A stretch of 64,000 nt of DNA, from contig NZ_CP022296.1 of NCBI RefSeq assembly GCF_017310035.1, positions 2,914,001 through 2,978,000 on the forward strand, given 5' to 3'. This stretch comes from Nocardioides sp. S5. Lineage in GTDB: Bacteria; Actinomycetota; Actinomycetes; Propionibacteriales; Nocardioidaceae. Below the pieces are notes generated by a model, which saw only the letters and a program-made list of their open reading frames with translations, ran no database searches and was not told the DNA's origin. A program made the translations under genes and the position numbers. Below are positions 36,119 to 45,530 of this stretch, one piece after another (the first letter of the stretch is position 1; every line of letters begins with the position of its first letter).

Positions 36119-36666
36119 GCGTCGGACTCCCGGGTGCCGTCGAGGGCGATCCCGCGGAAGGTCTGCAGGATGATCAACCCGGCCGCGAGGTTGATGCAGA
36201 TGTCGGCGATGTTGAAGACCGGCCAGTTGGGCAGCATCAGGAAGTCGACGACGTGCCCGTGCAGCGGCTCGGGCTGGCGCACCAGGCGGTCGGTGAGGTT
36301 GCCGGCGACGCCACCGAGCAAAAAGCCCAGGGCCAGCGCCCAGCCCGTGCTGGCGATGCGACGGCTCAGCCACAGGACCACCACGACCGCGACCACGGCC
36401 AGGCCGGTGAACACGATGGTGAAGTCGGTGCCCGTGCTGAACGCCGCGCCGGGGTTGAACGTCAGGTGGAGGACGAACCAGTCGCCCAGCACCGCGATGT
36501 CACCGTCGGCCAGCTCGGCGAGTGCCCACTGCTTCGACCCGAGGTCGAGGGCGTACGCCACCAACGCGACGGACGCGAACAGCAGCAGGGCACGGGGACG
36601 CCGACGGGACGGGTCGTCCTGGACTGTGTCGCTGGAACTCAGCGACGCTCCTCGCGCTGCTTGCAT
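36115..36666 (-). CDS. lspA: Lipoprotein signal peptidase (signal peptidase II)
   Basis: Aspartyl membrane protease of 183 residues that cleaves prolipoproteins before the lipidated Cys. There are four membrane helices. Family boxes are [20 protein letters not shown] (first catalytic Asp), [22 protein letters not shown] (second catalytic Asp). ATG 36666 lies 28 nt inside the end of the dksA-like gene, with GAGGAGC further in; the start could be slightly later but no better codon is visible. It serves, among others, the amino-acid importer lipoprotein in this window. Confidence 0.93.
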   Translation of the reverse strand: MQAARGASLSSSDTVQDDPSRRRPRALLLFASVALVAYALDLGSKQWALAELADGDIAVLGDWFVLHLTFNPGAAFSTGTDFTIVFTGLAVVAVVVVLWLSRRIASTGWALALGFLLGGVAGNLTDRLVRQPEPLHGHVVDFLMLPNWPVFNIADICINLAAGLIILQTFRGIALDGTRESDA

Positions 36667-37529
36667 GTCAGGCACAGTGTGGCATGGGGCACCGCCATCA
36701 ACCGATTCTTGCCGATGGGGTTGCCGCAGGAGTCGCAGACGCCGTAGGTGCCGTCGTCGATGTGGGCCAGGGCCCGGTCGAGCTGCCCGAGGGTCTCGCG
36801 CTCCTTGGCCAGCACCGTGAGCTCGTGGTCGCGCTCGAAGCTCGTGGCGCCGACGTCGGCCTGGTCGTGGCCCGCGCCGTCGCCGGCGTCGCGCATGAGG
36901 TTGGCCAGCTCCTCCTCGGCCTGGTCCACCGAGGTGGCGAGGCGCTCGCGGTGCTCGCGCAGGTCCTTGACGACCTCGTTGAGCTCGGCGCGGGTCCAGG
37001 CGTCCTCGCCCTCGAGCACGACGAGGGTGGAGGGGGTGGCCTTGCGGGCCTTCTTCACGGGCGCAGCCTTCTCGGCGGACGCGGGGACGGCCTTGGTCAC
37101 AGGAGCAGCCTTCGGGGTCGGGGCGGACGAGGTTGGAGCAGTCTTCTTGGCCGGAGCCTTCTTGGCCGGAGCCTTCTTCGCGGGCGCCGCCTTCTTCGCG
37201 GGCGCCGCCTTCTTCGCGGGCGCCGCCTTCTTCGCGGGCGCCGCCTTCTTCGCGGGCGCCGCCTTCTTCGCGGGCGCCGCCTTCTTCGCGGGCGCCGCCT
37301 CCTTCGCGGGAGCCGCCTTCTTCGCGGCAGCCTTCTTGGCCGGGGCCTTCTTGGCCGGGGCCTTCTTGGCCGGCGCCGCCTTCTTGGCCGGGGCCTTCTT
37401 GGCCGGCGCCGCCTTCTTCGCCGGCGCGGCCTCCGGCGCGGGGGCCTCGGGTGCGGCGCCGCGGCGACCGATCACCCGCTTGGCAGCGGCCGCGGCAGTG
37501 CCGGCCAGGGACTTGCGCGTGCCAGCCAT
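36639..37529 (-). CDS. TraR/DksA-family protein with lysine-rich histone-H1-like arm
   Basis: A 296-residue protein. Residues about 30-165 are a low-complexity arm built of [11 protein letters not shown] units, resembling eukaryotic histone H1 tails and the tails of actinobacterial HupB/HupS. The C-terminal 110 residues are DksA/TraR-like: a coiled-coil pair ([39 protein letters not shown]), and a four-Cys zinc finger [13 protein letters not shown]...CLTC. DksA proteins enter the RNA-polymerase secondary channel; the arm should add DNA or RNA binding. The acidic DxxDxA tip of true DksA is not obvious. ATG 37529 has TGGAGG 9 nt upstream. lspA starts within its 3' end. Confidence 0.88.
   Translation of the reverse strand: MAGTRKSLAGTAAAAAKRVIGRRGAAPEAPAPEAAPAKKAAPAKKAPAKKAAPAKKAPAKKAPAKKAAAKKAAPAKEAAPAKKAAPAKKAAPAKKAAPAKKAAPAKKAAPAKKAAPAKKAPAKKAPAKKTAPTSSAPTPKAAPVTKAVPASAEKAAPVKKARKATPSTLVVLEGEDAWTRAELNEVVKDLREHRERLATSVDQAEEELANLMRDAGDGAGHDQADVGATSFERDHELTVLAKERETLGQLDRALAHIDDGTYGVCDSCGNPIGKNRLMAVPHATLCLTCKQREERR
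37174..37317. repeat. 18-bp minisatellite coding for the AAPAKK arm
   Basis: Seven perfect head-to-tail copies of TTCTTCGCGGGCGCCGCC (plus strand) from 37174 to 37299, then a variant copy to 37317 and looser units on both sides. In frame on the minus strand each unit encodes Ala-Ala-Pro-Ala-Lys-Lys. Confidence 0.92.
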
Positions 37530-37631
37530 CTCCGAGGGCCTCCAGCCATGCATCGGGTGTGGCGGGAACCACACGTGGCAGGGAGGTTAGCCGCTGGGGG
37601 CGGGGGTTCCAACACTGGCTCGCCGAAATGC

Positions 37632-37663
37632 GAGGACGGCCACCCTCTCGGGTGACCGTCCTC
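37632..37663 (-). terminator. Strong hairpin after divIVA
   Basis: GAGGACGG pairs with CCGTCCTC and the inner CACCC with GGGTG, closed by TCTC; one unpaired base on each side separates the stems. It lies 36 nt past the divIVA stop, before the dksA-like gene, so it marks the end of the dcw transcript. Confidence 0.78.
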
Positions 37664-37698
37664 CTGTTCACAGGCGTGTTCGAGCCTGCGTGACGTGC

Positions 37699-38454
37699 TC
37701 AGCTCTCGTCGTCGCCGAGCACCGAGCGCAGGCGCTTCGGCGCGCTCGAGCTGTCGACCGGAGCCTGGCTCTCGCTGCCGTTGGCCAGGGCCTCGAGCTG
37801 CTGCGTGAAGTAGGTCTTCAGGCGGGAGCGGTACTCGCGCTCGAACTGGCGAAGGGTCTCGACGTCGCTGTTGAGCTTGTCGCGCTCCTTCTCCAGGTCG
37901 CCGAACATCTGCTGGCGACGCTCGGCCGTCTCGGAGTCGAGCATCTGCGAACGCTGGCGGGCGTCGGCCTCCATGCGGTCGGCCTTGGTCTTCGACTCGG
38001 CCTCGAGGCGCTCGGCCTTGGTGCGCGCGGCGCCGACGATGCGGTCGGCCTCGTTCTTGGCGTCCTCGACGAGCTCGTCGGCGTTGCGCGTGGCGATCTC
38101 GAGCAGACGGGCTGCGGCGTTGGACGCGTCGGCGATGTTGCTGACGCGAGCCGTCTGGACCGGCGCGGCGGCGACGGCCGCCGGGGCGGCGCGCTCCGGC
38201 TCGGGCTCGGGCTCGGGCTCCCGCTCCGGCTCGGGTGCGGCCGGCGCGAACGACGTGGTCGCAGGTGCAGGAGCGGACGCGCCGGACTGGGCAGCGGAGA
38301 GCTTCGACCGCAGGTCGTCGTTCTCCTTGGTGAGCCGCGCGAGCTCTGCCTCGACCTCGTCGAGGAACTGGTCGACCTCGCCCATGTCGTAGCCCTCACG
38401 GAGGCGTACGGGCGTAAAGCGCTTGTTGCTCACGTCCTCAGGCGTCAGCGGCAT
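37699..38454 (-). CDS. divIVA: DivIVA/Wag31 polar growth protein
   Basis: A 251-residue scaffold that binds curved membrane at poles and septa and recruits the growth machinery. The N-terminal lipid-binding domain MPLTPEDVSNKRFTPVRLRE and GYDMGEVDQFLDEVEAEL is diagnostic. A Pro/Glu-rich linker (EREPEPEPEPER) then leads to a long coiled coil full of Ala, Glu, Lys and Arg (NEADRIVGAARTKAERLEA) and a tail with PKRLRSVLGDDES. Of two in-frame ATGs I chose the second (MPLTPEDV), the family N-terminus; ATG 38466 adds four residues. It ends the dcw cluster. Confidence 0.94.
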   Translation of the reverse strand: MPLTPEDVSNKRFTPVRLREGYDMGEVDQFLDEVEAELARLTKENDDLRSKLSAAQSGASAPAPATTSFAPAAPEPEREPEPEPEPERAAPAAVAAAPVQTARVSNIADASNAAARLLEIATRNADELVEDAKNEADRIVGAARTKAERLEAESKTKADRMEADARQRSQMLDSETAERRQQMFGDLEKERDKLNSDVETLRQFEREYRSRLKTYFTQQLEALANGSESQAPVDSSSAPKRLRSVLGDDES

Positions 38455-38562
38455 GACCTCACCCAAACTTTCACGATCGATATCACGGTGGCTCTGCTGT
38501 CAGGAGACAATAGCGCCCGGGGATCCACAGGGCACAGTGACCCGTGTGGCGGATGGTTCAGC

Positions 38563-38859
38563 CTAGGCCGACAGGAAGAGGGTGGCGACCACCCTCAGCA
38601 GCAGCCAGGCCGTGACGAGCACGAGGATGAAGCTCAGGTCGAGGGCGACCGAGCCGATCCGCAGCGGCGGGATCACGCGGCGCAGGGCCACGATCGGCGG
38701 GTCCGTCGCGGAGTAGACGCCTTCCAGCGCCACGAGCAGGGGACCACGGGGCTCCCACTGCCGCGCGAAGACCTGGACCCAGTCGACGATGAACCGGATC
38801 CAGAGCAGCGCGATGAACAGGTAGAGGACGACGTAGAGGGTGAGGCCGAAGTAGTACAC
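38563..38859 (-). CDS. yggT: YggT family membrane protein
   Basis: A 98-residue protein with two long hydrophobic spans: LYVVLYLFIALLWIRFIVDWV near the start and LDLSFILVLVTAWLLLRVVATL at the end, joined by a loop with the family stretch VYSATDPPIVALRRVIPPLRIGSV. YggT proteins are found beside sepF and divIVA across actinobacteria and firmicutes and are thought to help division or osmotic balance. The GTG start is at 38859; sepF ends 14 nt upstream. Confidence 0.9.
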   Translation of the reverse strand: MYYFGLTLYVVLYLFIALLWIRFIVDWVQVFARQWEPRGPLLVALEGVYSATDPPIVALRRVIPPLRIGSVALDLSFILVLVTAWLLLRVVATLFLSA

Positions 38860-38873
38860 GGGTAGAGAGTGCC

Positions 38874-39359
38874 TCAGCTCTGGTTGAAGAAGCCGTCCTC
38901 GGCGATCCGCTGCTTGTCCTCGGCCGAGACCGCGACGTTGGGCGGCGAGAGCAGGAAGACCTTGTTAGTCACCCGCTCGATCGTGCCCCGGGTCGCGAAG
39001 ATGAGGCCGGCGGCGAAGTCGACGAGACGCTTGGCGTCGTTGTCGTCCATCTCGCTGAGGTTCATGATCACGGGCGTGCCGTCACGGTAGTTCTCACCGA
39101 TGAGGCGGGCCTCGTTGTAGTTGCGGGGGTGCAGGGTGGTGATGCGGCTCAACTCAGCCACGACTCCTGTCTGGACCGGGGCCGGACGACGGCGCTCGGC
39201 GAGGTCGGACACGGGGGCAGGGCGACGCTCGCGCGCGACCGGACGCTGGTCGACAGCCTCCTGGGTCGTCGTCTCGGTGTCGCTGTCGTAGTCGTCGTAG
39301 TGGCCCGTGTCCTCGAGCAGGCCGAGGTACTCGCCGATCTTGCGCATCGCGCCGCTCAT
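38874..39359 (-). CDS. sepF: Cell division protein SepF
   Basis: FtsZ membrane anchor, 161 residues, essential in actinobacteria lacking FtsA. The N-terminal amphipathic anchor begins [17 protein letters not shown]. After a disordered linker comes the SepF fold: [58 protein letters not shown] (only the order is described here), ending with [15 protein letters not shown] 39359 is preceded by GGAGG at 11 nt; a second ATG at 39347 would trim four residues. It sits between yggS and yggT as usual. Confidence 0.93.
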   Translation of the reverse strand: MSGAMRKIGEYLGLLEDTGHYDDYDSDTETTTQEAVDQRPVARERRPAPVSDLAERRRPAPVQTGVVAELSRITTLHPRNYNEARLIGENYRDGTPVIMNLSEMDDNDAKRLVDFAAGLIFATRGTIERVTNKVFLLSPPNVAVSAEDKQRIAEDGFFNQS

Positions 39360-39420
39360 GAGACAGATCCTCCGGTAGACCGGGCGCCCGGGTCCGGGCG
39401 CCACTTGACTGATGTGGACA

Positions 39421-40122
39421 CTACTTGACCGCGGGCCTCTCACCGAGGACCGCGGACCCGACACGCACGTGTGTCGCGCCGTGGCTGATGGCCTGCTCGA
39501 GGTCGCCGCTCATCCCCGCGGACAGCACCGTGGCGTCCGGGTGGGCCTCGAGGAAGGTGGTGCGGATCCGCGCCAGGCGCGCGAAGGCCTCTGCGGGGTC
39601 CTCCCCGAGCGGCGCCACGGCCATCAGCCCGCGCAGCCGCAGGTCCGCGGACTCCCCCACCGCGTCGGCGAGCAGAGCCAGGTCCTCGGGGTCGGCACCG
39701 GCACGGTGGCCCGCCCCCGGTGGGTCGAGGCTGACCTGGAGGAGCACGTCGACCTCCTGCCCTCGCGCACCGGCGCCCCGCGCGAGCGGCCCGACGAGCT
39801 TGGTGCGGTCGAGCGACTCCACCACGTCGGCGTACGACGCCACGGCGGCCGCCTTGTTGGACTGGAGGCCGCCGATGAAGTGCCAGCGCAGGCCGAGGTC
39901 CGCGCACTCGCGCGCCTTGGCCTCGGCCTCCTGGTGGCGGTTCTCGCCGACGTCGGTGACGCCGAGGTCGGCCAGCAGCCGCACGTCGGAGGCGGGGAAG
40001 AACTTGGTGACCACCACGAGCGACACGTCGCCGTCCGGTCGCCCGGCCTCCGCGCAGGCGTCGCGGATGCGACGGCGTACGTCGTCGAGGCGGGCGGCGA
40101 CCTCGTCCGCACGGGCGGTCAC
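39421..40122 (-). CDS. yggS: PLP homeostasis protein, YggS/PLPBP family
   Basis: A 233-residue PLP-binding barrel protein that buffers vitamin B6 and has no known catalysis. [18 protein letters not shown] carries the PLP lysine; [36 protein letters not shown] and [27 protein letters not shown] are the other family blocks. GTG 40122 overlaps pgeF by 4 nt. It belongs to the usual ftsZ-pgeF-yggS-sepF run. Confidence 0.94.
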   Translation of the reverse strand: MTARADEVAARLDDVRRRIRDACAEAGRPDGDVSLVVVTKFFPASDVRLLADLGVTDVGENRHQEAEAKARECADLGLRWHFIGGLQSNKAAAVASYADVVESLDRTKLVGPLARGAGARGQEVDVLLQVSLDPPGAGHRAGADPEDLALLADAVGESADLRLRGLMAVAPLGEDPAEAFARLARIRTTFLEAHPDATVLSAGMSGDLEQAISHGATHVRVGSAVLGERPAVK

Positions 40123-40805
40123 GGGTGGCTCCAGATGACGCCGGCGAAGCGGGTCGAGGCGGCACCGTCGCGCCGGTGGGACGGCCACGAGGTGTCCTCG
40201 CGCGTGCAGGCGTCGACCGAGCGGACGTCGGCGATGCCGGCGGAGGCGAGCTGCGCGCGGACACCGGCGCCGAGGTCGAGCGCCGCAGTGCCCCACGAGG
40301 TGGTGGAGCGGGACTCCGGCACGACGGCGGCGACCTCGTCCTGCAGGTCGGCGGGGACCTCGTAGCAGGCGCCGCACACGTGGGGTCCGATCCAGGCGAC
40401 GCTCGGGTCCGCACCGTGCTCGCGCAGGGCGGCGATCGCCGAGGGCACCACGCCGGCGGCGAGGCCGGGGCGGCCGCTGTGCACGGCGGCGATCCAGCCG
40501 GAGGCGGGGTCGGCCAGCAGCACCGGGACGCAGTCGGCGGCACGGGCGACCAGGGCGACGCCCGACCGCGAGGTGACCAGGGCGTCGCAGGTGGGCGCGA
40601 CGCCCTGGGCCTCGACCAGCTCGACGCCGGCACCGTGGACCTGGTGCATGAGCACCGGGGTCGCACCCGACTCCTCCGCGACCAGGCGCAGCGCCTCGTC
40701 ACGGACGGCCGGCTCGGCGGCGTCGCCGAGGCTGAGGGAGACGTCGGTGAAGGCGACCTCGATCACGAGGTCGCCTTCGATCCGGTCGCGGTGGCGCAGG
40801 TTCAC
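40119..40805 (-). CDS. pgeF: Peptidoglycan editing factor PgeF (YlmD/YfiH family)
   Basis: A 228-residue multicopper-oxidase-like fold protein. The zinc/copper-type residues lie in LMHQVHGAGVELVE, ARAADCVPVLLAD, IAAVHSGRPGLAAGVV (family usually GWRGL) and IGPHVCGACYEVP. In E. coli the homologue removes wrongly placed serine from peptidoglycan precursors; other homologues act as purine-nucleoside enzymes, so the reaction here is not certain. GTG 40805 starts 4 nt after the ftsZ stop. Confidence 0.9.
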   Translation of the reverse strand: MNLRHRDRIEGDLVIEVAFTDVSLSLGDAAEPAVRDEALRLVAEESGATPVLMHQVHGAGVELVEAQGVAPTCDALVTSRSGVALVARAADCVPVLLADPASGWIAAVHSGRPGLAAGVVPSAIAALREHGADPSVAWIGPHVCGACYEVPADLQDEVAAVVPESRSTTSWGTAALDLGAGVRAQLASAGIADVRSVDACTREDTSWPSHRRDGAASTRFAGVIWSHP

Positions 40806-40809
40806 GTGC

Positions 40810-42084
40810 TCACTTCAAGAAGTCGGGCACGTCGAGCTCGTCGTCGTCGAACTGCACCTGGCGCGCCTGGCGCGGCTGCGCGGGGGCGGCCGGCGACGGG
40901 GTGGAGGACGGCGACGGAGCGGACTGCTGGGACGGAGCGGACTGCTGGGACGGAGCCGAGGGGGCGAACGTCGTCTGGGCGGGGGCCGAGGGTCGGCCCT
41001 GCCCCTGCTGGCCAGCACCGTGGCCGGACGGCGTCGACGAGCCCCCGGCCAGCTGCTGGGCGGCGGCGCGGGTCTGCTCCTGCGTCTGGGCGGGCTGGCC
41101 CTGACGCAGCACGTTGCCGTCGGAGCGTCGCTTCGGCATGCCGCCGTCGAAGCCGGCGGCGATGACGGTCACCCGCACCTCGTCACCGAGCGCGTCGTCG
41201 ATGGTGGCGCCGAAGATGATGTTGGCCTCGGCGTGCGCGGCCTGCGAGACCAGCGCCGCGGCCTCGTTGATCTCGAACAGGCCGAGGTCGGAGCCGCCGG
41301 CGATCGACAGGAGCACGCCGTGCGCGCCCTCGATGCTCGCCTCGAGCAGCGGGCTGGAGACGGCCATCTCGGCCGCGGCGACCGCACGGTCCTCGCCACG
41401 CGCCGAGCCGATGCCCATCAGGGCCGAGCCGGCGTTGGCCATGACGGACTTCACGTCGGCGAAGTCGAGGTTGATCAGGCCGGGCGTGGTGATCAGGTCG
41501 GTGATGCCCGAGACACCCTGGAGCAGCACCTGGTCGGCCTGCTTGAAGGCGTCGAGGATCGACACGCTGCGGTCGGTGATCGAGAGCAGCCGGTCGTTGG
41601 GGATCACGATGAGGGTGTCGACCTCCTCGCGGAGCTGGCTGATGCCCTCCTCCGCGGAGTTGGCGCGACGACGCCCCTCGAAGGCGAACGGACGGGTCAC
41701 GACGCCGATGGTCAGCGCGCCCAGCGAGCGCGCGATGCGCGCCACGACGGGGGCGCCGCCGGTGCCGGTGCCACCACCCTCACCGGCCGTCACGAACACC
41801 ATGTCGGCGCCCTTGATGACCTCTTCGATCTCGTCGGCGTGGTCCTCGGCCGCCTTGGCGCCCACGTCGGGGTTGGCGCCGGCGCCGAGGCCGCGGGTGA
41901 GCTCGCGGCCGATGTCGAGCTTGACGTCGGCGTCGCTCATGAGGAGTGCCTGGGCGTCGGTGTTGATCGCGATGAACTCGACGCCCTTGAGGCCGACCTC
42001 GATCATCCGGTTGACGGCGTTGACGCCGCCGCCACCGATGCCCACGACCTTGATGATCGCCAGGTAGTTCTGCGCTGCTGCCAC
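40810..42084 (-). CDS. ftsZ: Cell division GTPase FtsZ
   Basis: Tubulin homologue of 424 residues forming the Z-ring. The N-terminal GTP site is [18 protein letters not shown]; the tubulin signature is [18 protein letters not shown]; the T7 region [15 protein letters not shown] supplies the catalytic Asp pair. A Pro/Ser/Gln-rich linker ([15 protein letters not shown]) leads to the C-terminal peptide [12 protein letters not shown], which binds SepF and FtsW. The GTG at 42084 has AAGGAAGG upstream. Unlike the neighbouring genes it has a 209-bp leader with promoter-like and dyad sequences, so it is probably also expressed on its own. Confidence 0.97.
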   Translation of the reverse strand: MAAAQNYLAIIKVVGIGGGGVNAVNRMIEVGLKGVEFIAINTDAQALLMSDADVKLDIGRELTRGLGAGANPDVGAKAAEDHADEIEEVIKGADMVFVTAGEGGGTGTGGAPVVARIARSLGALTIGVVTRPFAFEGRRRANSAEEGISQLREEVDTLIVIPNDRLLSITDRSVSILDAFKQADQVLLQGVSGITDLITTPGLINLDFADVKSVMANAGSALMGIGSARGEDRAVAAAEMAVSSPLLEASIEGAHGVLLSIAGGSDLGLFEINEAAALVSQAAHAEANIIFGATIDDALGDEVRVTVIAAGFDGGMPKRRSDGNVLRQGQPAQTQEQTRAAAQQLAGGSSTPSGHGAGQQGQGRPSAPAQTTFAPSAPSQQSAPSQQSAPSPSSTPSPAAPAQPRQARQVQFDDDELDVPDFLK

Positions 42085-42164
42085 GGCTCCGGGGCCTTCC
42101 TTGAGAGGTGTGCTGAGAAAGTTCTGGTGACGGGTTGCTCGACTGCTGCCCTCGGGATCCGCGG

Positions 42165-42189
42165 AACCCTAACCGTGAACCTGAGGGTT
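42165..42189 (-). promoter_or_regulatory. AACCCT/AGGGTT dyad in the ftsZ leader
   Basis: AACCCT and AGGGTT are 13 bp apart, about 80 nt before the ftsZ start. The spacing suits a repressor or activator dimer. No family can be named. Confidence 0.35.
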
Positions 42190-42196
42190 ATAGTTA

Positions 42197-42202
42197 TGTC
42201 AA
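42197..42202 (-). promoter_or_regulatory. TTGACA -35-like box for ftsZ
   Basis: A perfect TTGACA on the minus strand 113 nt before ftsZ. A matching -10 at 17 nt is not clear, so this is a candidate only. Confidence 0.4.
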
Positions 42203-42226
42203 CCTCGCCTTTCGCTAGACCCTAGG

Positions 42227-42251
42227 CACCGGGCACGCCGAAAGCCCGGTG
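42227..42251 (-). terminator. Hairpin between ftsQ and ftsZ
   Basis: CACCGGGC and GCCCGGTG make an 8-bp perfect stem with a 9-nt loop, 43 nt past the ftsQ stop. It may attenuate read-through from the mur/fts genes into ftsZ. Confidence 0.5.
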
Positions 42252-42293
42252 GACACGCCCACCGATCTGCGTGTTTCAGCAGTAGTCGGACCC

Positions 42294-43028
42294 TCAGCGG
42301 ATCGTCGGGTTGCCGGGCACGCTGACGTCGTACACCGACGCCTGCTGCGCGGCCAGCAGCCGGTCGACCACCTGGGCCTTGAGCGCGGACTCCTCCGCGC
42401 TCCCCCACATCACCCGACGCTGGTCGCGCATCACCAGGGTGATCTGGTCGACGGTGGCCACCTCGACGTGGTCGACGCGTGAGGCGAGGTCCTGCGGCAG
42501 GGCCGAGACGACGGTCGCGGCCTCCTTCAACGCGTCGGTGCCGGCCGCGGCGCCGGGGCGGATGCGCGGCATGCCCTTCGGCGCCGTGCGGTACTCGCGG
42601 AACACCACGCCGTCGGCGTCGAGCCCGCGCAGTCGTCCGGAGATGTCGACGACGGCCACGGCCGTGCGCTCCACCACCTCGATGCGTACGCCGTCCGGCC
42701 AGGCGCGCGTGACGTCGACCGATCGGACCTCGGCCAGCGAGCCGACGCGCGCGTCGGCGCGGTCGAGGTCGACGAGGGCGAGCTGCTCCCCCAGCGGCAG
42801 GTCCGCCATCTCACGCACCCGCGCGTCGCTGAGCAGGTCGTTGCCGACCACCTCGACCTTCTGCACCTGCAGGGTCGCGGAGAAGAACACCAGCCAGGCC
42901 GAGGTGGCGAGGAGCCCCACCAGCGCGAGCACGACGAGGACGTAGCGCAGCGAGAGCCAGCGACGGGCCCACTGGCGGCGCGCGAAGCGGCGGCGGGTGC
43001 GCTGGGAGGTGCGCTCCTCGCGCTCCAC
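42294..43028 (-). CDS. ftsQ: Cell division protein FtsQ
   Basis: Bitopic divisome protein of 244 residues. A basic cytoplasmic tail (RTRRRFARRQWARRW) precedes one membrane helix at about residues 30-50 (LVVLALVGLLATSAWLVFF). The POTRA domain follows (VQKVEVVGNDLLSDARVREMA) and then the beta domain (VRSVDVTRAWPDGVRIEVVERTAVAVV; RGLDADGVVF). It links FtsL and FtsW/FtsI in the septal complex. The GTG start abuts the murC stop with no gap. Confidence 0.93.
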   Translation of the reverse strand: MEREERTSQRTRRRFARRQWARRWLSLRYVLVVLALVGLLATSAWLVFFSATLQVQKVEVVGNDLLSDARVREMADLPLGEQLALVDLDRADARVGSLAEVRSVDVTRAWPDGVRIEVVERTAVAVVDISGRLRGLDADGVVFREYRTAPKGMPRIRPGAAAGTDALKEAATVVSALPQDLASRVDHVEVATVDQITLVMRDQRRVMWGSAEESALKAQVVDRLLAAQQASVYDVSVPGNPTIR

Positions 43029-44441
43029 TCACGCACCCCCGAGGAGGTCGAGGACCTGCGGTCCGACGCCGGTGATGTCGCCGGCGCCCAGGGTGATGAC
43101 GAGGTCGCCGGGACGGGCCCGCTCGGCGAGGGCGTGGGCAGCGGACGTCAGCCCGTCGACGTAGGCGACCTGCCCGGCCGGCAGCGGGACGGCGTCGGCG
43201 ACGAGCCGTCCGGTGACGGCCGGGTCGGGCTCCTCGCGGGCGACGTAGACGTCGAGCACCACGACCTCGTCGGCCGCCCCGAGGGCCGCACCCATCGCCT
43301 CCCCGAAGATCCGGGTGCGGGAGACCAGGTGCGGCTGGAACGCGGCCACGACGCGCCCCTCGCCGGCCAGCGCGCGGGCGGCCTCGAGGTCGCCGCGGAT
43401 CTCGACGGGGTGGTGGGCGTAGGAGTCGTAGACCCGCACTCCCCCGACCTCGCCCTTGAGCTCCATGCGCCGGCCGGTCCCGGTGAAGGCGCCGAGGCCG
43501 GCGACGAGGTCGTCGAAGGCGCAGCCGAGGCGCAGGCCCATGGCCAGGGCGGCGACGGCGTCGAGGACGTAGTGGCGACCCGGGATGCGCAGGCGCAGCT
43601 CGCCGAGATCCGCGCCGTCGCGGCGGACGCGGCACACGGACGTGGATCCGTCGAGGGTGAGGCCCTCGATGCGGAGGTCGGCGTCGTCCGACTCCCCCAC
43701 GGTGACGACCTCGAGGCCCGCGGCACGTGCGCGTCCGGCCAGGAGCGCGGCGCCCGGGTCGTCCACGACGCACACCAGGAAGCCGGCGCGGTCGATGGTG
43801 TCGGCGAAGTCGTCGAAGGCGCGGTGGTAGGCCTCCTCGGTGCCCCAGTTGTCGAGGTGGTCCGCCTCGACGTTGGTGACGATCGCCGCGTGGGGCCGGT
43901 AGACCAGGAAGGCGCCGTCGCTCTCGTCGGCCTCGGCCACGAAGAGGTCGTCGCTGCCCGCGTCGGCGTTGCGGCCCGTGGCGGTCAGCACCCCACCCAC
44001 GGCGTACGACGGGTCGACGCCGGCGGCGAGGAGGGCCGAGGTGAGCAGGCCGGTGGTCGTCGTCTTGCCGTGCGTGCCGGCGACCGCGAGCACCCGGGAG
44101 CCGGCCATCACGGCGGCGAGCCCGGCCGAGCGCGGCAGGATCCGCAGGCCGCGGCGCCGCGCCTCGAGGACCTCCGGGTTGTCCTCGCGGGCGGCGGTGG
44201 TGACCACGAGCGTGTCGGCGTCGCCGACGTGCGCGGCGTCGTAGCCGAGGTGGCAGGTGACGCCGAGCTCGCGCAGCGCAGGCAGGAAGGGGGTGTCGTG
44301 GTCGTCGCTGCCCGTCACGGGCACGCCCTGGGCGGCCATGATGCGGGCGATCGCGGAGATGCCCGCCCCGCCGATGCCGACGCAGTGGACGCGTCCGAGA
44401 TCGGAGGCGGGAAGGATCTCGTCGGGGACCGGGATCCTCAC
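43029..44441 (-). CDS. murC: UDP-N-acetylmuramate--L-alanine ligase
   Basis: ATP-dependent ligase of 470 residues adding L-Ala to UDP-MurNAc. VHCVGIGGAGISAIARIM is the UDP-binding loop; the ATP site is VAGTHGKTTTTGLLTSAL; EADESDGAFLVY and NVEADHLDNW supply metal and substrate contacts; YAHHPVEIRGDLEAA is the C-terminal mark of MurC. GTG 44441 overlaps murG by 4 nt. Confidence 0.96.
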   Translation of the reverse strand: MRIPVPDEILPASDLGRVHCVGIGGAGISAIARIMAAQGVPVTGSDDHDTPFLPALRELGVTCHLGYDAAHVGDADTLVVTTAAREDNPEVLEARRRGLRILPRSAGLAAVMAGSRVLAVAGTHGKTTTTGLLTSALLAAGVDPSYAVGGVLTATGRNADAGSDDLFVAEADESDGAFLVYRPHAAIVTNVEADHLDNWGTEEAYHRAFDDFADTIDRAGFLVCVVDDPGAALLAGRARAAGLEVVTVGESDDADLRIEGLTLDGSTSVCRVRRDGADLGELRLRIPGRHYVLDAVAALAMGLRLGCAFDDLVAGLGAFTGTGRRMELKGEVGGVRVYDSYAHHPVEIRGDLEAARALAGEGRVVAAFQPHLVSRTRIFGEAMGAALGAADEVVVLDVYVAREEPDPAVTGRLVADAVPLPAGQVAYVDGLTSAAHALAERARPGDLVITLGAGDITGVGPQVLDLLGGA

Positions 44442-45523
44442 GGGGTCGCTCCCGTTGCAGCGGCATCGAGGATCATCCGCGCGAGCAGCTCGTCGGCGTC
44501 GAGCGGGATGACCCCGCGGGCCGCAGCCCCCATCGCCGCCAGGCGTGCGGCGTCGGTCATCAGCCCCGGCACGCTCGCCGCGACCCACTCCGGGGTCAGG
44601 GCGGCATCTGCGACCAGCAGGCCCCCACCGGCGTCGACGACGGGACGGGCGTTGAGCGCCTGCTCGCCGTTGCCGATCGGGAGCGGGACGTAGATCGCGG
44701 GCAGGCCGACCCCGGAGACCTCGGTGACGGTGTTGCTGCCGGAGCGGCACAGCACCGCGTCGGCGGCGGCGTAGGCCAGGTCCATCCGGTCGACGTAGTT
44801 GACCACGACGTAGGGGACCTCGCCCGACGCGACCTCGAGCTCGTTCTTCGGCCCGACGATGTGGAGCACCTGTACGCCGGCCGCGGCGAGCGCGGGTGCT
44901 GCACCGGAGACGGCGGCGTTGATGCGGGCGGCTCCCTGCGAGCCGCCGGTCACCAGGAGGGTGGGCAGGTCGTCGCGCAGGCCGAACGACGCGAGCGCCT
45001 CGCTGCGCAGGGCACCGCGGTCCAGCGTCGAGACGAGCCGCCGGATGGGCAGGCCGGTGCAGACCGCGTGGGGCAGGTCGGTGCCGGGGAAGCTGGTGGC
45101 GACGTGCTGCGTCATGCGCGCGCCGAGCTTGTTGGCGATGCCGGGGATCGCGTTGCCCTCGTGGACCACGATGGGCAACCCCCGCTTGCGTGCGGCGAGA
45201 TAGGCCGGGACCGAGACGTAGCCGCCGAAGCCGACGACGACGTCGGGACGCACCCGGTCGACCACCTCGAGGGCGGCGGCACGCGCGGCGCGGAGGCGGG
45301 TCGGCGTACGGAGCAGGTCGGCGCCCGGGCGACGCGGCAGCGGGACCCGAGGCACGAGCTCGAGCGGCAGGCCGGCCTCCGGCACCAGTCGGGCCTCCAG
45401 CCCCTCCCGGGTGCCGAGGCAGGTCACCTCCGTCGCCGGGTCCAGGCGGCGCAGGGCGTCGGCGGTGGCGAGCAGGGGTGAGGTGTGGCCGGCGGAGCCG
45501 CCGCCGGCGAGGAGTACGCGCAT
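44438..45523 (-). CDS. murG: Lipid II synthase MurG
   Basis: GT-B glycosyltransferase of 361 residues that adds GlcNAc to lipid I at the inner membrane face. The Gly-rich loop LLAGGGSAGHTSPLLA, VVGFGGYVSVPAYLAA, VHEGNAIPGIANK and LVTGGSQGAARINAAV are the family boxes; the UDP-GlcNAc site is CRSGSNTVTEV and LPIGNGEQALNA. A TAGATT box lies 7 nt before the ATG and overlaps the ftsW stop, so this gene has a probable internal leaderless promoter. Confidence 0.95.
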   Translation of the reverse strand: MRVLLAGGGSAGHTSPLLATADALRRLDPATEVTCLGTREGLEARLVPEAGLPLELVPRVPLPRRPGADLLRTPTRLRAARAAALEVVDRVRPDVVVGFGGYVSVPAYLAARKRGLPIVVHEGNAIPGIANKLGARMTQHVATSFPGTDLPHAVCTGLPIRRLVSTLDRGALRSEALASFGLRDDLPTLLVTGGSQGAARINAAVSGAAPALAAAGVQVLHIVGPKNELEVASGEVPYVVVNYVDRMDLAYAAADAVLCRSGSNTVTEVSGVGLPAIYVPLPIGNGEQALNARPVVDAGGGLLVADAALTPEWVAASVPGLMTDAARLAAMGAAARGVIPLDADELLARMILDAAATGATP

Positions 45524-45530
45524 CAGGGCA

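Noticed and set aside
42187..42192. TATAAC as the ftsZ -10 box
   Set aside because: No acceptable -35 box lies 16-18 bp upstream of it.
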